Shown: one piece after another, positions 1-10,443 of the stretch
Layout of the letters: each line of letters starts with the position of its first letter
How positions within the stretch are numbered: position 1 is the first letter of the stretch
NCBI RefSeq assembly: GCF_022458985.1
Contig: NC_061781.1
Location: 10,815,501 to 10,879,500, forward strand
Length of the DNA stretch: 64,000 nt
Source: Mugil cephalus
Lineage: Eukaryota > Chordata > Actinopteri > Mugiliformes > Mugilidae
Reading direction: 5' to 3'
Notes under the pieces: model-generated
Told to the model about the DNA's origin: nothing
The model's database searches: none
What the model saw: only the letters and a program-made list of their open reading frames with translations
Position numbers and translations under genes: made by a program

Positions 1-14
1 GGGTCCGAGGGTCT

Positions 15-30
15 TCACATGAAGCCGGAG
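15..30 (-). CDS. septin10: Terminal coding exon of septin10 (short alternative C-terminus)
   Basis: On the minus strand a strong pyrimidine tract ending in TTGCAG lies just before position 30. The previous exon stops after two bases of a codon (AA) at 337, followed by a consensus donor GTAAGT. Joining AA to the C at position 30 gives Asn, and the frame then reads N-S-G-F-M-stop. Human SEPT10 ends N-S-N-F-L, so both length and sequence of this tail match. If the donor at 336 is not used, the reading frame instead ends at once with TAA (335-333), giving a 423-aa form ending in KK. Positions 1-14 are 3' UTR. The exon is only five codons, so ORF searches miss it. Confidence 0.75.
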
Positions 31-3000
31 CTGCAAGAGAACAGAGACAGAGACTTCAGCGACGACGCGTCTGGCTGCGGATTAAACATCCCCTTTAAAA
101 GAGCGAGGCTGTGGCGTTAGTCATCTGCATGCAGTCGGCTCCTCCGTCAGCCCCGATGCTCATCAACACAAATCTTAAATGCCAGGAGGTTGTAACGAGA
201 CTCGGCGCGCATCTTAAAACGGCAAATCGCCGATGACTAATCCGTTTTTACCGTCACTGCCAGCGACCTGCGAAAACTTCGGGAAGCGGAACGTTCCCGG
301 AATGTACCGGCGCGAGGGCTCAGGTCTGCCACTTACTTCTTGCGGTCCTTGTCCTTCTTGCCGTTGGCGGTGAGGCTCTGGGCCTGGAGGAGCTGAGCGG
401 CGGCCCGCCTCTTGCTGAAGGAGCTCTGGTCGTCGTCCAGGAGCCGCTTCTTCTCCTCCAGAGCCGCTTTCTCGTCCGCGTGGAGGCGCTTGAGCTGCTC
501 GAAGCGGCCTTGCAGCTGGGACGTAAGAAGACGAGAGCACGCATTGGTTACTCAACCCAGATTTGCATCCACAATAACACGGTGTGAAGAAAATCAAAGG
601 AAAAACCCTAACTTATTCAAAAATATAATGAGTACACACAAATGACCTTCTTCCTGTAATATAACTGCTAGTGATGAGCAGACTACTGTTTTAGGGAGGC
701 TCATAAAAATGAACACTGGACGGGATTTGAGCCATTTTCATTTTCAGAAAGAAGTTAAAGTTTGAAGATTAAGTGCTTTAAACGAATAGTTTTTGTTTCG
801 TGCCGTCCCACCTCATCACGGCTGAATAAATCTCACTGGGAAATAATTGGGCGCGTGCATCTAAACGTCTTTCTGAGGCGGGTGGGTGATTTATGCAGCC
901 AGTACCCATCCTCGCATCGCTAATAGCCACTTTAACGTCTTGGGCTGACGCAAAAAACTCAACAAGCGCGGTAACGACGCTGAAATGAGGAGTTCGTTTA
1001 CATCTCTCTCGGCCTCCTTCAGCTCCGCTTCCTTCTCCTTCACCCTCTGCACGAACATCTGCCTCATCTCGTCCTCCCTCCTCTGCAGCTCCACCAGGAA
1101 CTCCTGGCGCTTGGCCTCGTACGTCTGCTGCAAACTGCGGAAACACGCACGGGGAAACAGGTCAGATGTACGTTCGCGCAGGCGGTTATGTTTTGCAGAT
1201 GTGTGCGTCCGGCCGACCGACCTGACGGGTTTGCACTCCGGGTCCGTGTCTTTGAAGCCCATTTCCTCCAGCTTGCAGCGCCGGTACAGCTCGTAGTGGC
1301 GCGTGTGCGTCTGCTCCCTGAGGTCCTCCATGTTCACGCAGATCAGCATCTCCCTCAGCTTCACGAAGTCGCAGTGGTTCTCGTTCTCCACTGACACACA
1401 CACACACAGAAACACACATTAGACAAACCGCAGGGATTTATTTTTTTTTTTTTGGGAGGGGGGAAAAAAAAAAAAAAAAAAACGTTTGAACTGAGAAAGT
1501 TGCCGGGGGCAAAACAAAATAAGGTTGGGCTGGTTTCAAGGCAGCTTGTGAGCTCATTTCTGCAAGTGTGAGAATCCTTATGAGGGGAAAGAATTTAGGT
1601 CTGATTAAACTGTCAATGAAACGCTGTAATTACCAGAAATATCTTTGGCAACACTGGATCCATTTTACAAAGCGATACACAAACATAGCCTGGAAGTCGG
1701 CCCAAAAGTTTAACCGCCCACATAATTTAGGGTAAATTATAGTTTTATTAAACGGTGCCCACTGAAGATCTGCAAAATACAAACACACGATAACTCATCC
1801 TACCTTGCACTACACCCCACGGGTACTGGCGAGCTTTCACCATCTTATTCCCAACGGAGACCTCCTCTGTGCTGCCTACCACAGCGAAAGGCAAATGACC
1901 CTAGAGAAACAAAGAGTACGTAAGAGCACGTGCAAAACAAACTGCATGCGCAGACATAACACAAATGAACCCTGATCTGTTCGTTTGCATATATACTTTG
2001 CAATACTTCATATAGTCACAACTGTATGATCACGTTTCAAAACTGTAATTAGCCACAAAAGCACTTTTATTCCAACATTTAGATGCTGATGAGAAGACTG
2101 AGTGAGGAGAGTGTGTGTGTTTCCTTACGTTCATAGTCGTGTTGACTTTAGCCACCGTCTCATCGTCCAGGGGGAACTGGTAGATCTGGACACCGTTGCT
2201 GACCAGCTCACTCATGATTTTGATCTTGAACTTGTGCAGCTCGCTCTTGCTGATGGTGTCGGCTTTGGCGATCACCGGGATGATGTTCACCTGCAGCGAC
2301 ACGGGACGAGGACACGCTCTGAATAAACAGCCGCCGTTACTCAACGCAAACGTCTGCAGCCTTTTGGAAATTAACACGGATTGTGATGTTTTAAAAAAAA
2401 AAAGGAAAACGTCAAAAAAAACAAAAAAAATGTAATTTTTCATCTTGGTGCACCCCTGGTCTGCTCAGTCACATGTCGGCATCAGCCTTCACCTCTGTTA
2501 ACAGAGCGTGTTCCCGACACGACCAGCAGAGAATAGCAAGTAGCACCAGGATCACTAGAAATGACTCGGTCCTTAAAAAGATGGCACAGCAGTGAGAACC
2601 AAGGGAAGCAGAGAAGCTACTGGAATTATTTCCAAATTACATATCATGCCTTCATATAGTCATAGCAGCAACAGTTACGAGCATATCTGATGACATCAAG
2701 GCCTAATCCAGATGACTGCAGCGACGTTGGTATGGTAGAAATGTGCATGTATTTTTATATGAAACACTGGGACAATATTTAAGCGTCTATCTTCTATGGA
2801 GCACATCCTGAGGCTGAGGGCTTTAAAAAAAATCAAGCCAAGACAAGCAAATTTCATACATGTACAACCATTAAAACCCCCCCAGTCTGGATAGAAAAAG
2901 CAGCATTTAACAAAAAACAAACCACGTTTGTTTTTGCTCCTTTATCTGAGGTCCTGCCTTTAGATAAGCCTTAAATAAACCGTGTTTTCTGCTGTTATTT

Positions 3001-3308
3001 CTGGCCCAGCAGCTCAATCTGCCGTCCAAGCCACCCCGCATTCCTGCCTGTCCGTCATCCTGTCGTACCAAAGAGAGGCTTGGAATGAGTTGTTGTCACC
3101 AGGCAGGCTTCTGGGCCAGACCACACACTCGTACACACACACACACACACAGAACACACACTTCGATCCCAGTAGAGAAAACAAAAACAATGCCAGTAGA
3201 TCAGTTCCAACAGCTGTCTGAGTGAGTGACCGTCCATCGGTCGCTGCTGCACATTCAACAATCGCCTCTTTCTGTGTGCGTCTGTACAGTGGCACAAAAG
3301 GACAACTC

Positions 3309-3369
<61 letters not shown>

Positions 3370-5898
3370 AAGCGATTACAGCATTCCACTGCTTTTTCTG
3401 GTCCTTTCAGACGCAAATCCAGGGTTACTGACACTCCGCAGCGGCGAAACCGCACAAGGAAAACACAAAGTCACAACACACAGAGAGCATGGGAAAGTTT
3501 CTGACCGTTTCAAGAGCAGTGGAAGGGGGTTTAGTTAGTCGGACGGTGAACCTCACCCAGCACCCGGACATAAAAACAACCACAACATAGTCCCTCACAA
3601 AGAACCTCACACCGTCTCTCACACATACGTCAGCTTGTTTACAAGAAGTGGTCACGTCAGCTTCCATGGGAACTGTTGCTTATAAACTAAAAAGATTTGG
3701 CATTTATCTTCAGGAAATGGTGATGGAGCATCAAAACGTTTCTTTTGCCCCTGATTGAGAGAAGACAATATCAGCTATTCTGACAGCCCAGTCATGTCAT
3801 CGCATGTTAAACTTTCCACCCAAGTCAATCAAGTCCAAGTGCAAGTTGGAAAACCGACATGTTGTTGTTAGCAGTTCCACTGGACAACAATCCACTATGT
3901 GGTAGAAACAGTGTAGCAACATGTCCACTGATTGAAGTTTTTTGGACAGTACTTTGTGTATATGACTGGCGCAATGACACACAAAGAGATAAAAGCGAAG
4001 CTTTTACAAATGCAGAGCATCCACGCTGTTTTTCGAGGACAGAGTTAATGAGGGTTCTGACTTCCAGATGGAAATGTGTCTTGTGGCATCCGAGCTGAAA
4101 CTCTAATCAGGTCTCATTTTAAATCAATCAATAATTCAGCCTTCATTCCAGTTAAAAAGCTTTTACAATCTCTCCCAAAAAGATCTATTGCAACAACTAT
4201 ATGAGACAACTTTAAAACTGCCTGATTCCCTTAAATACTCCCTGTATATTCCCGTCTTGGACACACGTGTTATACGACACCTTTAACACAACTGAACACG
4301 GAGCCCTTTCTCGTACCTTGCTGTCCAGTTTCTTCATGGTGACCAGGTCCAGGGATTTCAGAGAGTGTCCGGAGGGTGAGATGAAGTAAAGGCAGGCATG
4401 GACGCGTGAGTCGTGGTAGTTGTGAAGAGAGCGCTTGATTTTTAACTCCTCCTGCAGATAACTCTCAAACTGTCTGTCGATGTAGTCCACCACCGGCTGA
4501 TAGCTACAGGACGAAAACATAGTGATGATCACAAAAAAAAAAAGCATTTACCAAAACACTTATAACATTCATTACACTCACTCTCTATTGAAAGTCAGTC
4601 GACTTCTAATACACACTGACGTGTCTCTTCGTCTCACCTCTCTTGTTTGTTCATCTGGTCTCCGAAGCCCACGGTGTTGACCACGGTGAGACGTAGTCTG
4701 ACGTTACTCTCCTGCAGGTCGTAGGTTTGAGCCCGCAGCTTCACCTGAGGCTCAAAGTGGGACGACTCGAAGTTCTCGAAGTTGGTATTAAATAGAGTGT
4801 CCATTAGTGTGGACTTCCCAATACCGGTCTCACCTAGAGGACAAACGTTTGAGTAACTGAACTTGCACAAGATGCAGGACTCCAGTACAGCAGAGTGATC
4901 GTTAATGTGCCTGGTAAATGCAATATTTCTAAAAGTAACGTTTAGTAACATCAAATAAGTATGACTAGACAGCAATTTTAATTGCTCAAGTGTTGCCAGT
5001 TCATTAGGTACACTAGTGAAAACAAATAAACTGCAATAGAACAGTCCTGCACTGAAGAAAGTGTTTTTATTATTTAGCCTAGCACGCTGACTAAAACAGG
5101 GTTGAAACATGTGTCAGCACAACACATCTGAAGCATACAATAACCTTAGACTTAGTGCAGGTACTGCTGAATGTAGAATGCACTTGTTTCCACTAATAAG
5201 CCTTATGAATTAGAAGATGAGTGTAACTTCTCTCCGTGAGACAACAAGTAAATTAAAATGTACTTAAGTTAACGTATCAAGTCCTGACACTGCGGTCGGA
5301 ATTCCAAAGGACATCGTCATTCAGACCGGTTAAAGAAAGGGTGTGTGTAATTGGCAGGTGTGCGACAAGGTACCGATGCAGAGGATGTTGAAGCAGAAGC
5401 CCTGGCAGATGGATTTGTTGACCAGCTGATCTGGGAGGCTGTCAAAGCCCACGTGGCCGGCTAGAGACAGGGGCCTCGCTCCTTTATTCTGTGGAATGAA
5501 TGGCACGGACACAAACAAATCAATACATGTGTTTAGATAAATAATGCACTTACTATTAACAACACACAGGAAATGACTCCAAATCAACAGCCCAGTCTTA
5601 ATTTCTCACTTTAATTCAGTAAAAATGCATTTGCGTCATCAGTTTAAACTACTGGATTGTTAAGTGGCTCTTGAGATGTTGGATAAAATGTCTTTGTCTG
5701 ACACTGTGTCACACAAATACGATCATATATGATAAATGAGTATGTTTCCCGCAGTGTGCGGACTAAAGAAACTTTAGAGCGTCTGACCTGTCCTCATCCG
5801 AGCCATTCAAATATTCTCATTTAGTTACAGTCTCTGATGTCTGAGAACTAAACCAAGGGTTTGGAAATGTAGACAAAAGCTTCACATAATGACTAAAT

Positions 5899-5948
<50 letters not shown>

Positions 5949-6396
5949 TTCATTCCTAAGGTTGCCGACATAACTTTGAAATCCAACATGACGTAAACCT
6001 TTGGCGATGTGTGTCTGTTTAGGTGTGAAGCAATTCATACCATTCAATACATAGTGTTGTGTTAGCATGCTAACCTAGCACCCCCCGTACTTTGGTCAAA
6101 GATGCAATTAATTTCTTTTCAAAAGCAAATTCAGCAGTCCGGATGACCGCTTTATGGATGGATATGTGTCAACAAAATGCCCCACGTGTTGTTTCTAGTC
6201 CTGGGGAGTAGCACCATCTAAAATGACACGTTTTCAGTAACTTTAAAGACTGAAAGAAGTTGTCGGATTAGCAGGAGCTAACTTAATAATAGCCCCGGAC
6301 ACTCCCTTCCCAACTCTCAAGAAAACTGTAATTTCTAAGCCACAGAAGAAGAAGAACAATACAAACCGGCTGCCGAGCAACGTCCGAAGAAGCCAT
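15..6396 (-). CDS. septin10: Septin 10 (GTP-binding septin, SEPT6 group), ten coding exons
   Basis: Coding exons in transcript order: 6396-6367, 5488-5374, 4833-4638, 4503-4317, 2290-2129, 1900-1804, 1390-1222, 1134-1002, 515-337 and 30-15 (stop 17-15), giving 427 aa. Every junction keeps frame with GT/AG borders. Septins form hetero-oligomeric filaments at the cell cortex, cleavage furrow and cilium base. Visible parts: P-loop GETGIGKS (residues 49-56), G3 region NTVG (101-104), G4 AKAD (184-187), a septin-unique region of about 60 residues beginning near residue 250, then a charged coiled coil from about 320 to 410. Assigned to SEPT10 rather than SEPT6, 8 or 11 because of the MASSDVAR start, [28 protein letters not shown] and the NSGFM ending (human SEPT10 ends NSNFL). 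The N-terminus is shorter than the human one (454 aa). The start at 6396 is supported by the match to human MASSEVAR. An untranslated upstream exon cannot be excluded. Confidence 0.93.
1391..1414. repeat. CA repeat directly upstream of a septin10 splice acceptor
   Basis: On the transcribed minus strand this reads as a TG-rich run ending in GTCAG at the acceptor of the septin10 exon 1390-1222. It occupies the place of a normal pyrimidine tract. Confidence 0.8.
3311..3365. repeat. (GT)27 microsatellite
   Basis: Uninterrupted GT run inside the septin10 intron 2291-4316. That intron holds only simple repeats (a short CA run also lies near 3137-3151) and no coding exon. Confidence 0.97.
5901..5945. 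repeat. (GT)22 microsatellite
   Basis: Uninterrupted GT run in the first septin10 intron (5489-6366). Confidence 0.97.
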
Positions 6397-7378
6397 AGTT
6401 TTAGACAGAATTTAATGACCTAAACGCTAGGAAATAATAAAACAAATCTGACAAAGAGCGACTTCTTTTTTTTTAGGATCCCGATCAGTACCGCCTCACC
6501 GTCGACAACTGGACAGATCAGTCCACTCAAAACAATGTGGGGATGAGGCGACAGTAAAACCACTGATCTATAATTTTTTTCTACAGTCTCGGGGGATTCA
6601 ATGACATGTATTTACTTTGTACACATCATATACATTAAACCTTCAAGATATTGGAGCAAAACAATAATAATTTAGTGTTTAAAAATGAAACGCGCACCCC
6701 TATCTTTGTAGGATGGTACGGCGCAACATAATTTTCCCAGTCGCTCCCATTGCTTGTGTGACGTTAAGGGACGAGAAGGAAAAATTATAAAGTTGATTTC
6801 GGCGTAACTAAACTGCTGCTCTTAATGTTGATGCCTAATAGAAAGCATGAGTTTGACCACAGAAATTCCACTTCCACACAGTGTCTTTAATTAATTTTAT
6901 GCACCGCAATATATTGAATTGACCGTAAACAGATTCTGATTACACTGGAATTAAATATATATTATTTAAGTAATATACCATAGTTAATTATTTAATACAT
7001 GCACGAAATATACTTCTACTCCCTATCCTGGTTTAGCGACTTAGTCGACACATGAAGGAAAACACAGTTTCCAAAAGTTGGGATGCCATCACTCAATGGT
7101 TGATTTTACTTTTGGTTGGAAGTTCGAGTTTACGGCGAGCACGTGAATGCAACATAATTCTTTACTGTGGTGAGGCGTTTTGCTTGGTTGTGCGACCCCT
7201 ATCTGCAGGAGCCGGGCACTGGTCTTCCCCATGGAGGAGAGGAGGAGGCCCGAGAAGATGATGCTCTCATCCGTTGTCACCGACCTAAGCGAATGCGCAC
7301 GAACATGGGCTCATTTTTGCAACGACCGCGCGTAAACAACTAAGTTATCTCTGCGCTCCGTGTGTGTCGTCCTGGAGG
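6397..7378. promoter_or_regulatory. Shared intergenic promoter region of septin10 and sowahc
   Basis: The two start codons face away from each other across 982 bp, so both transcription starts should lie here. Seen: an AT-rich centre, a TGTGACGTTA CRE-like half site near 6758, and a GC-richer sowahc side with ATGCGCACG near 7293, a partial NRF1-type match. No clear TATA box was found for either gene. The human pair is also head to head, with a much shorter gap. Bidirectional promoter use is inferred, not shown. Confidence 0.6.
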
Positions 7379-10300
7379 ATGATGGCGTCCCGGTGCACGG
7401 AGCAAGCCGTGCAGGAGTTCCTGCTGGAGAGAGGAGGGAGGGTCCAGCAGATGGAGCTGATCGATCACTTCCTATCAGCCTGTGGGAAAAATGACCAGTC
7501 AAAGGAAGGTGTGGATCGCGAGGCGCTGAAACGCATCGTTGACGGCGTGGGTGTCGTGAAGGTGGAGAACGGCGTGAAATTTGTGTGCCTGGACGCGGAG
7601 GGCGACGCGGGGTCGGTGATGCGTACGAGCGCAGGCGGCCACGATCACGCGGAGTGCAACGGCAACATCCAAGAGACGCTGGACAACGAGTATGTCAACG
7701 GTAATCCTGACAACGGGGAGCAGGCAGGTGAGGAAAGACCTCATTTGATGTCATCCACGCGCTTTAACAATAATTATCCTTTACACTATATTTGATTGCG
7801 TCCCTGTTTACAGCCCATATCGTTGTGTTTAGGTTGTATTGCCTTGTCGGTCCTGCTGTAGAATAACAAACATGAGGAAATATTAGGGTTTGGCCATTGT
7901 TTTGAAGGCCGGTACCTATTGTTTTGATTTTATACGCTGCAAAATTCTCACGATCTATTCATTTTGACCCATTACATAACCAAAACCACACACACTATCC
8001 TGCAGTTTAGAATATTAATAACTAATTTGATAATAAAAAGGAAGAATAACACTACACCCATTAATTTTCTCCAGGATGTATTGATGTGTATACAGTGGTG
8101 TCTCTCCTATTGTATAATATATAACTGCGAGCATGGACCTGACTGACAGTGGCAAAAACTTTTCAAAGGTTCTGCAGGAGCACAGCGTCCACTGTCTGCT
8201 AGCCTGGACAATGACAAGCAGTCAAATGGCAACGGTCAGCCTGCAGCGCAGTCTCAGTGTAAGACCAACACAGGCGCTTCTACCCCTGCCGGAGGAGGGG
8301 AGGTGAAGCTGAGGGACAGGAGGAGGCGAGAGTCGGCCCCGGTCATCGGGGTGCCGGATCTGGACCAGGCCCACCCTGGAGGGTCCCACATCCAGCAGGC
8401 GAGGGGGGCGCGCAGGGTGTCGAAAGGCTCCCAGCGGGCCATGCTGACCAGCTGTCTGTCCGAGGACAGCGCACTGGAGGGGCTGGACCCTGTTGGTGAC
8501 ATCAACACGCCCAAAGGAAGTCGCAGGAACTTCATAGAGCTGATGATGAGTAGCTCTCCTCAGGTAGGGAATATTTGGATCATTTTATTTATTTGGCGGC
8601 TTTATTAAACACTCTACAGGGCTCACTGCTTTTAGAAAGTGCAACTATTTTGTGTGGCATAACACAAACAACTTAAAAACATTCTAAAGGGTTTATTTTT
8701 CTACGTTCTGCCGGCAGGTCCGGAGGTCCCTGATCAACCGCGGCTCTCGCCTCCGAGACTCGGTGCGGAGCGATGGCGACTCGGCCTCTCTCCTCTCCTC
8801 AGCCACCGACGAGGACTGCGCCTCCGTGACCCTGGACCCGCTGGAGCACGAGTGGATGCTGTGCGCCTCGGACGGCCTGTGGGAGAGCCTGCAGCCCCTG
8901 CTGGCCGTCGAGCCGAGCCTGGTGGCCAAGAGGGACTTCGTGACGGGCTTCACCTGCCTCCACTGGGCGGCCAAGCAGGGAAAGGCCGAGCTCCTCTCCC
9001 AGCTGCTGGCCTTCGCCAAGGAGAACACTATACCCGTGAATGTAAACGTGAGATCGAGCGCCGGCTACACGCCGCTCCACCTGGCTGCCATGCATGGACA
9101 CACACAGGTGGGTTGCGTGGGACGGTGGTGCAGCGGGGTGTCGTGTGTTACAGCTGCTCGGTGAGGCAGCACAGTTACCTGCACTCTGTCTGCTCAAGCT
9201 AGAGGCATTACATTAGCTTTGAGACACAGTAAGAATTAAGAAATTAACTTTACTCAGCAAATCAGGTGGAATTTGATGCAATATGGGATTGTTTACATAA
9301 AAAAACATAGTATATAGCCTAATTGTAGACATATGATATCCTGCATTGTTGGCTTCTGTAGTTGATCTTCATTGATATAGTGTTTTCTTGGTATATTATT
9401 ACTGCCACCTTTAGATCAGTACAATTGCAGCATTTACAGTGTTGTGCTTCTGGCAGCTACACGCGTGTCCACATCCTTTAAACAAGCAAAAATCCTACAA
9501 AATTATCCACAGAGCATGGAGTGTTTGGAGTGTTTCCGAAACGACGCTGAGGTTTCAGTCCACCCTGCATGCTTTGGATATCAAAAAAGGGTTGTAAGGT
9601 CAACGGAGACATTTGGAAAATTGTCACTAGAGAGAACGCGGCAGGAAAATGTGCATGCAGTGCTCTGGTGAGAGGAGAGCAATAGAGGGAGGCTACTCTT
9701 TTACACCGGAAAAGTTATTCATAGCAACAGTGTCCAACTTGCCTGTTGGAGTGAAGAGGGCTTGATACCAGCACGAGATCACCAATATCGACAAATATTT
9801 GGAAGACAAATTGATAGATTGTTAATATTTGTCTGGTATTAAGACCTTAAGAATAACTTTTGATATTTTCCATTTTGTGGGTTTTACAGTTAGAAAGACA
9901 TGGACGCCATTGTGATTTTCTGATTTGTACAAGCTGAACTTTAGCCCTTAAAACACTGTGACGTGTTGTGATTGACAGGTGGTCCGTGTGCTGCTGTCGG
10001 ACTGGGAGGCGGACCCCGAGGCCCGAGATTACAGCGGGAGGCGGGCCATCCAGTACCTGCCGGCGCCTCTGGCCGCCAACCTGCAGGAGGAGGGAGTGGT
10101 CACCTCACCAGGAGCCGAGTCAGACAGCGAAAACAGCAACGGCAGCAGCATTTGGGGCCGCGGCTGGAGGTTACCCAGGGTCCTCCAGGGCAACCTGAAC
10201 CCACTCCGGCTGCTGAACCCCCCAGCAGAGGCAGCGGAGGAGGGGGTGGGAAACGGGAAGGCCAAGGGGGGCATACAGAGGAAGTCGTCCCTGAGTCGGC

Positions 10301-10443
10301 TCAACGCCCGGCTGCATCGGGGGCGCCCCCGGGCCCAGATCATCCACAGCGCCTCCTTCAGGGACAGTGGGGAGGTGGGAAGAGGGGAGGACCTGCCCAG
10401 CAGCCCTCTCCGAACCAGACCGCTGTCCAACCTGTTCGGATAA
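7379..10443 (+). CDS. sowahc: Sosondowah ankyrin-repeat protein C (ANKRD57-like), four coding exons
   Basis: Coding exons 7379-7727, 8178-8563, 8718-9107 and 9979-10443 give 529 aa (human SOWAHC is about 525). All junctions are in frame (phases 1, 0, 0). Residues 1-70 hold the N-terminal SOWAH domain (VQEFLLERGGRV, then a winged-helix-like stretch). A low-complexity linker follows, with RRRRESAPVIGVPD near residue 165. Two ankyrin repeats span about 320-390 (TCLHWAAKQGK and TPLHLAAMHGH), the second crossing the exon 3/4 junction. The tail is basic, ends PLSNLFG and contains RKSSLSRL, a candidate basophilic kinase site. Two ATGs stand in tandem (7379 and 7382). The second has the better context (A at -3, G at +4), so the protein may be one residue shorter. 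The molecular role of SOWAHC is poorly known. Mammalian SOWAH genes are, to my knowledge, intronless in their coding part, unlike this one. Confidence 0.93.

Noticed and set aside
891..1415. 174-aa minus-strand frame taken as one protein
   Set aside because: It reads through the intron between two septin10 exons (1222 to 1134). Only the exon parts match septins.
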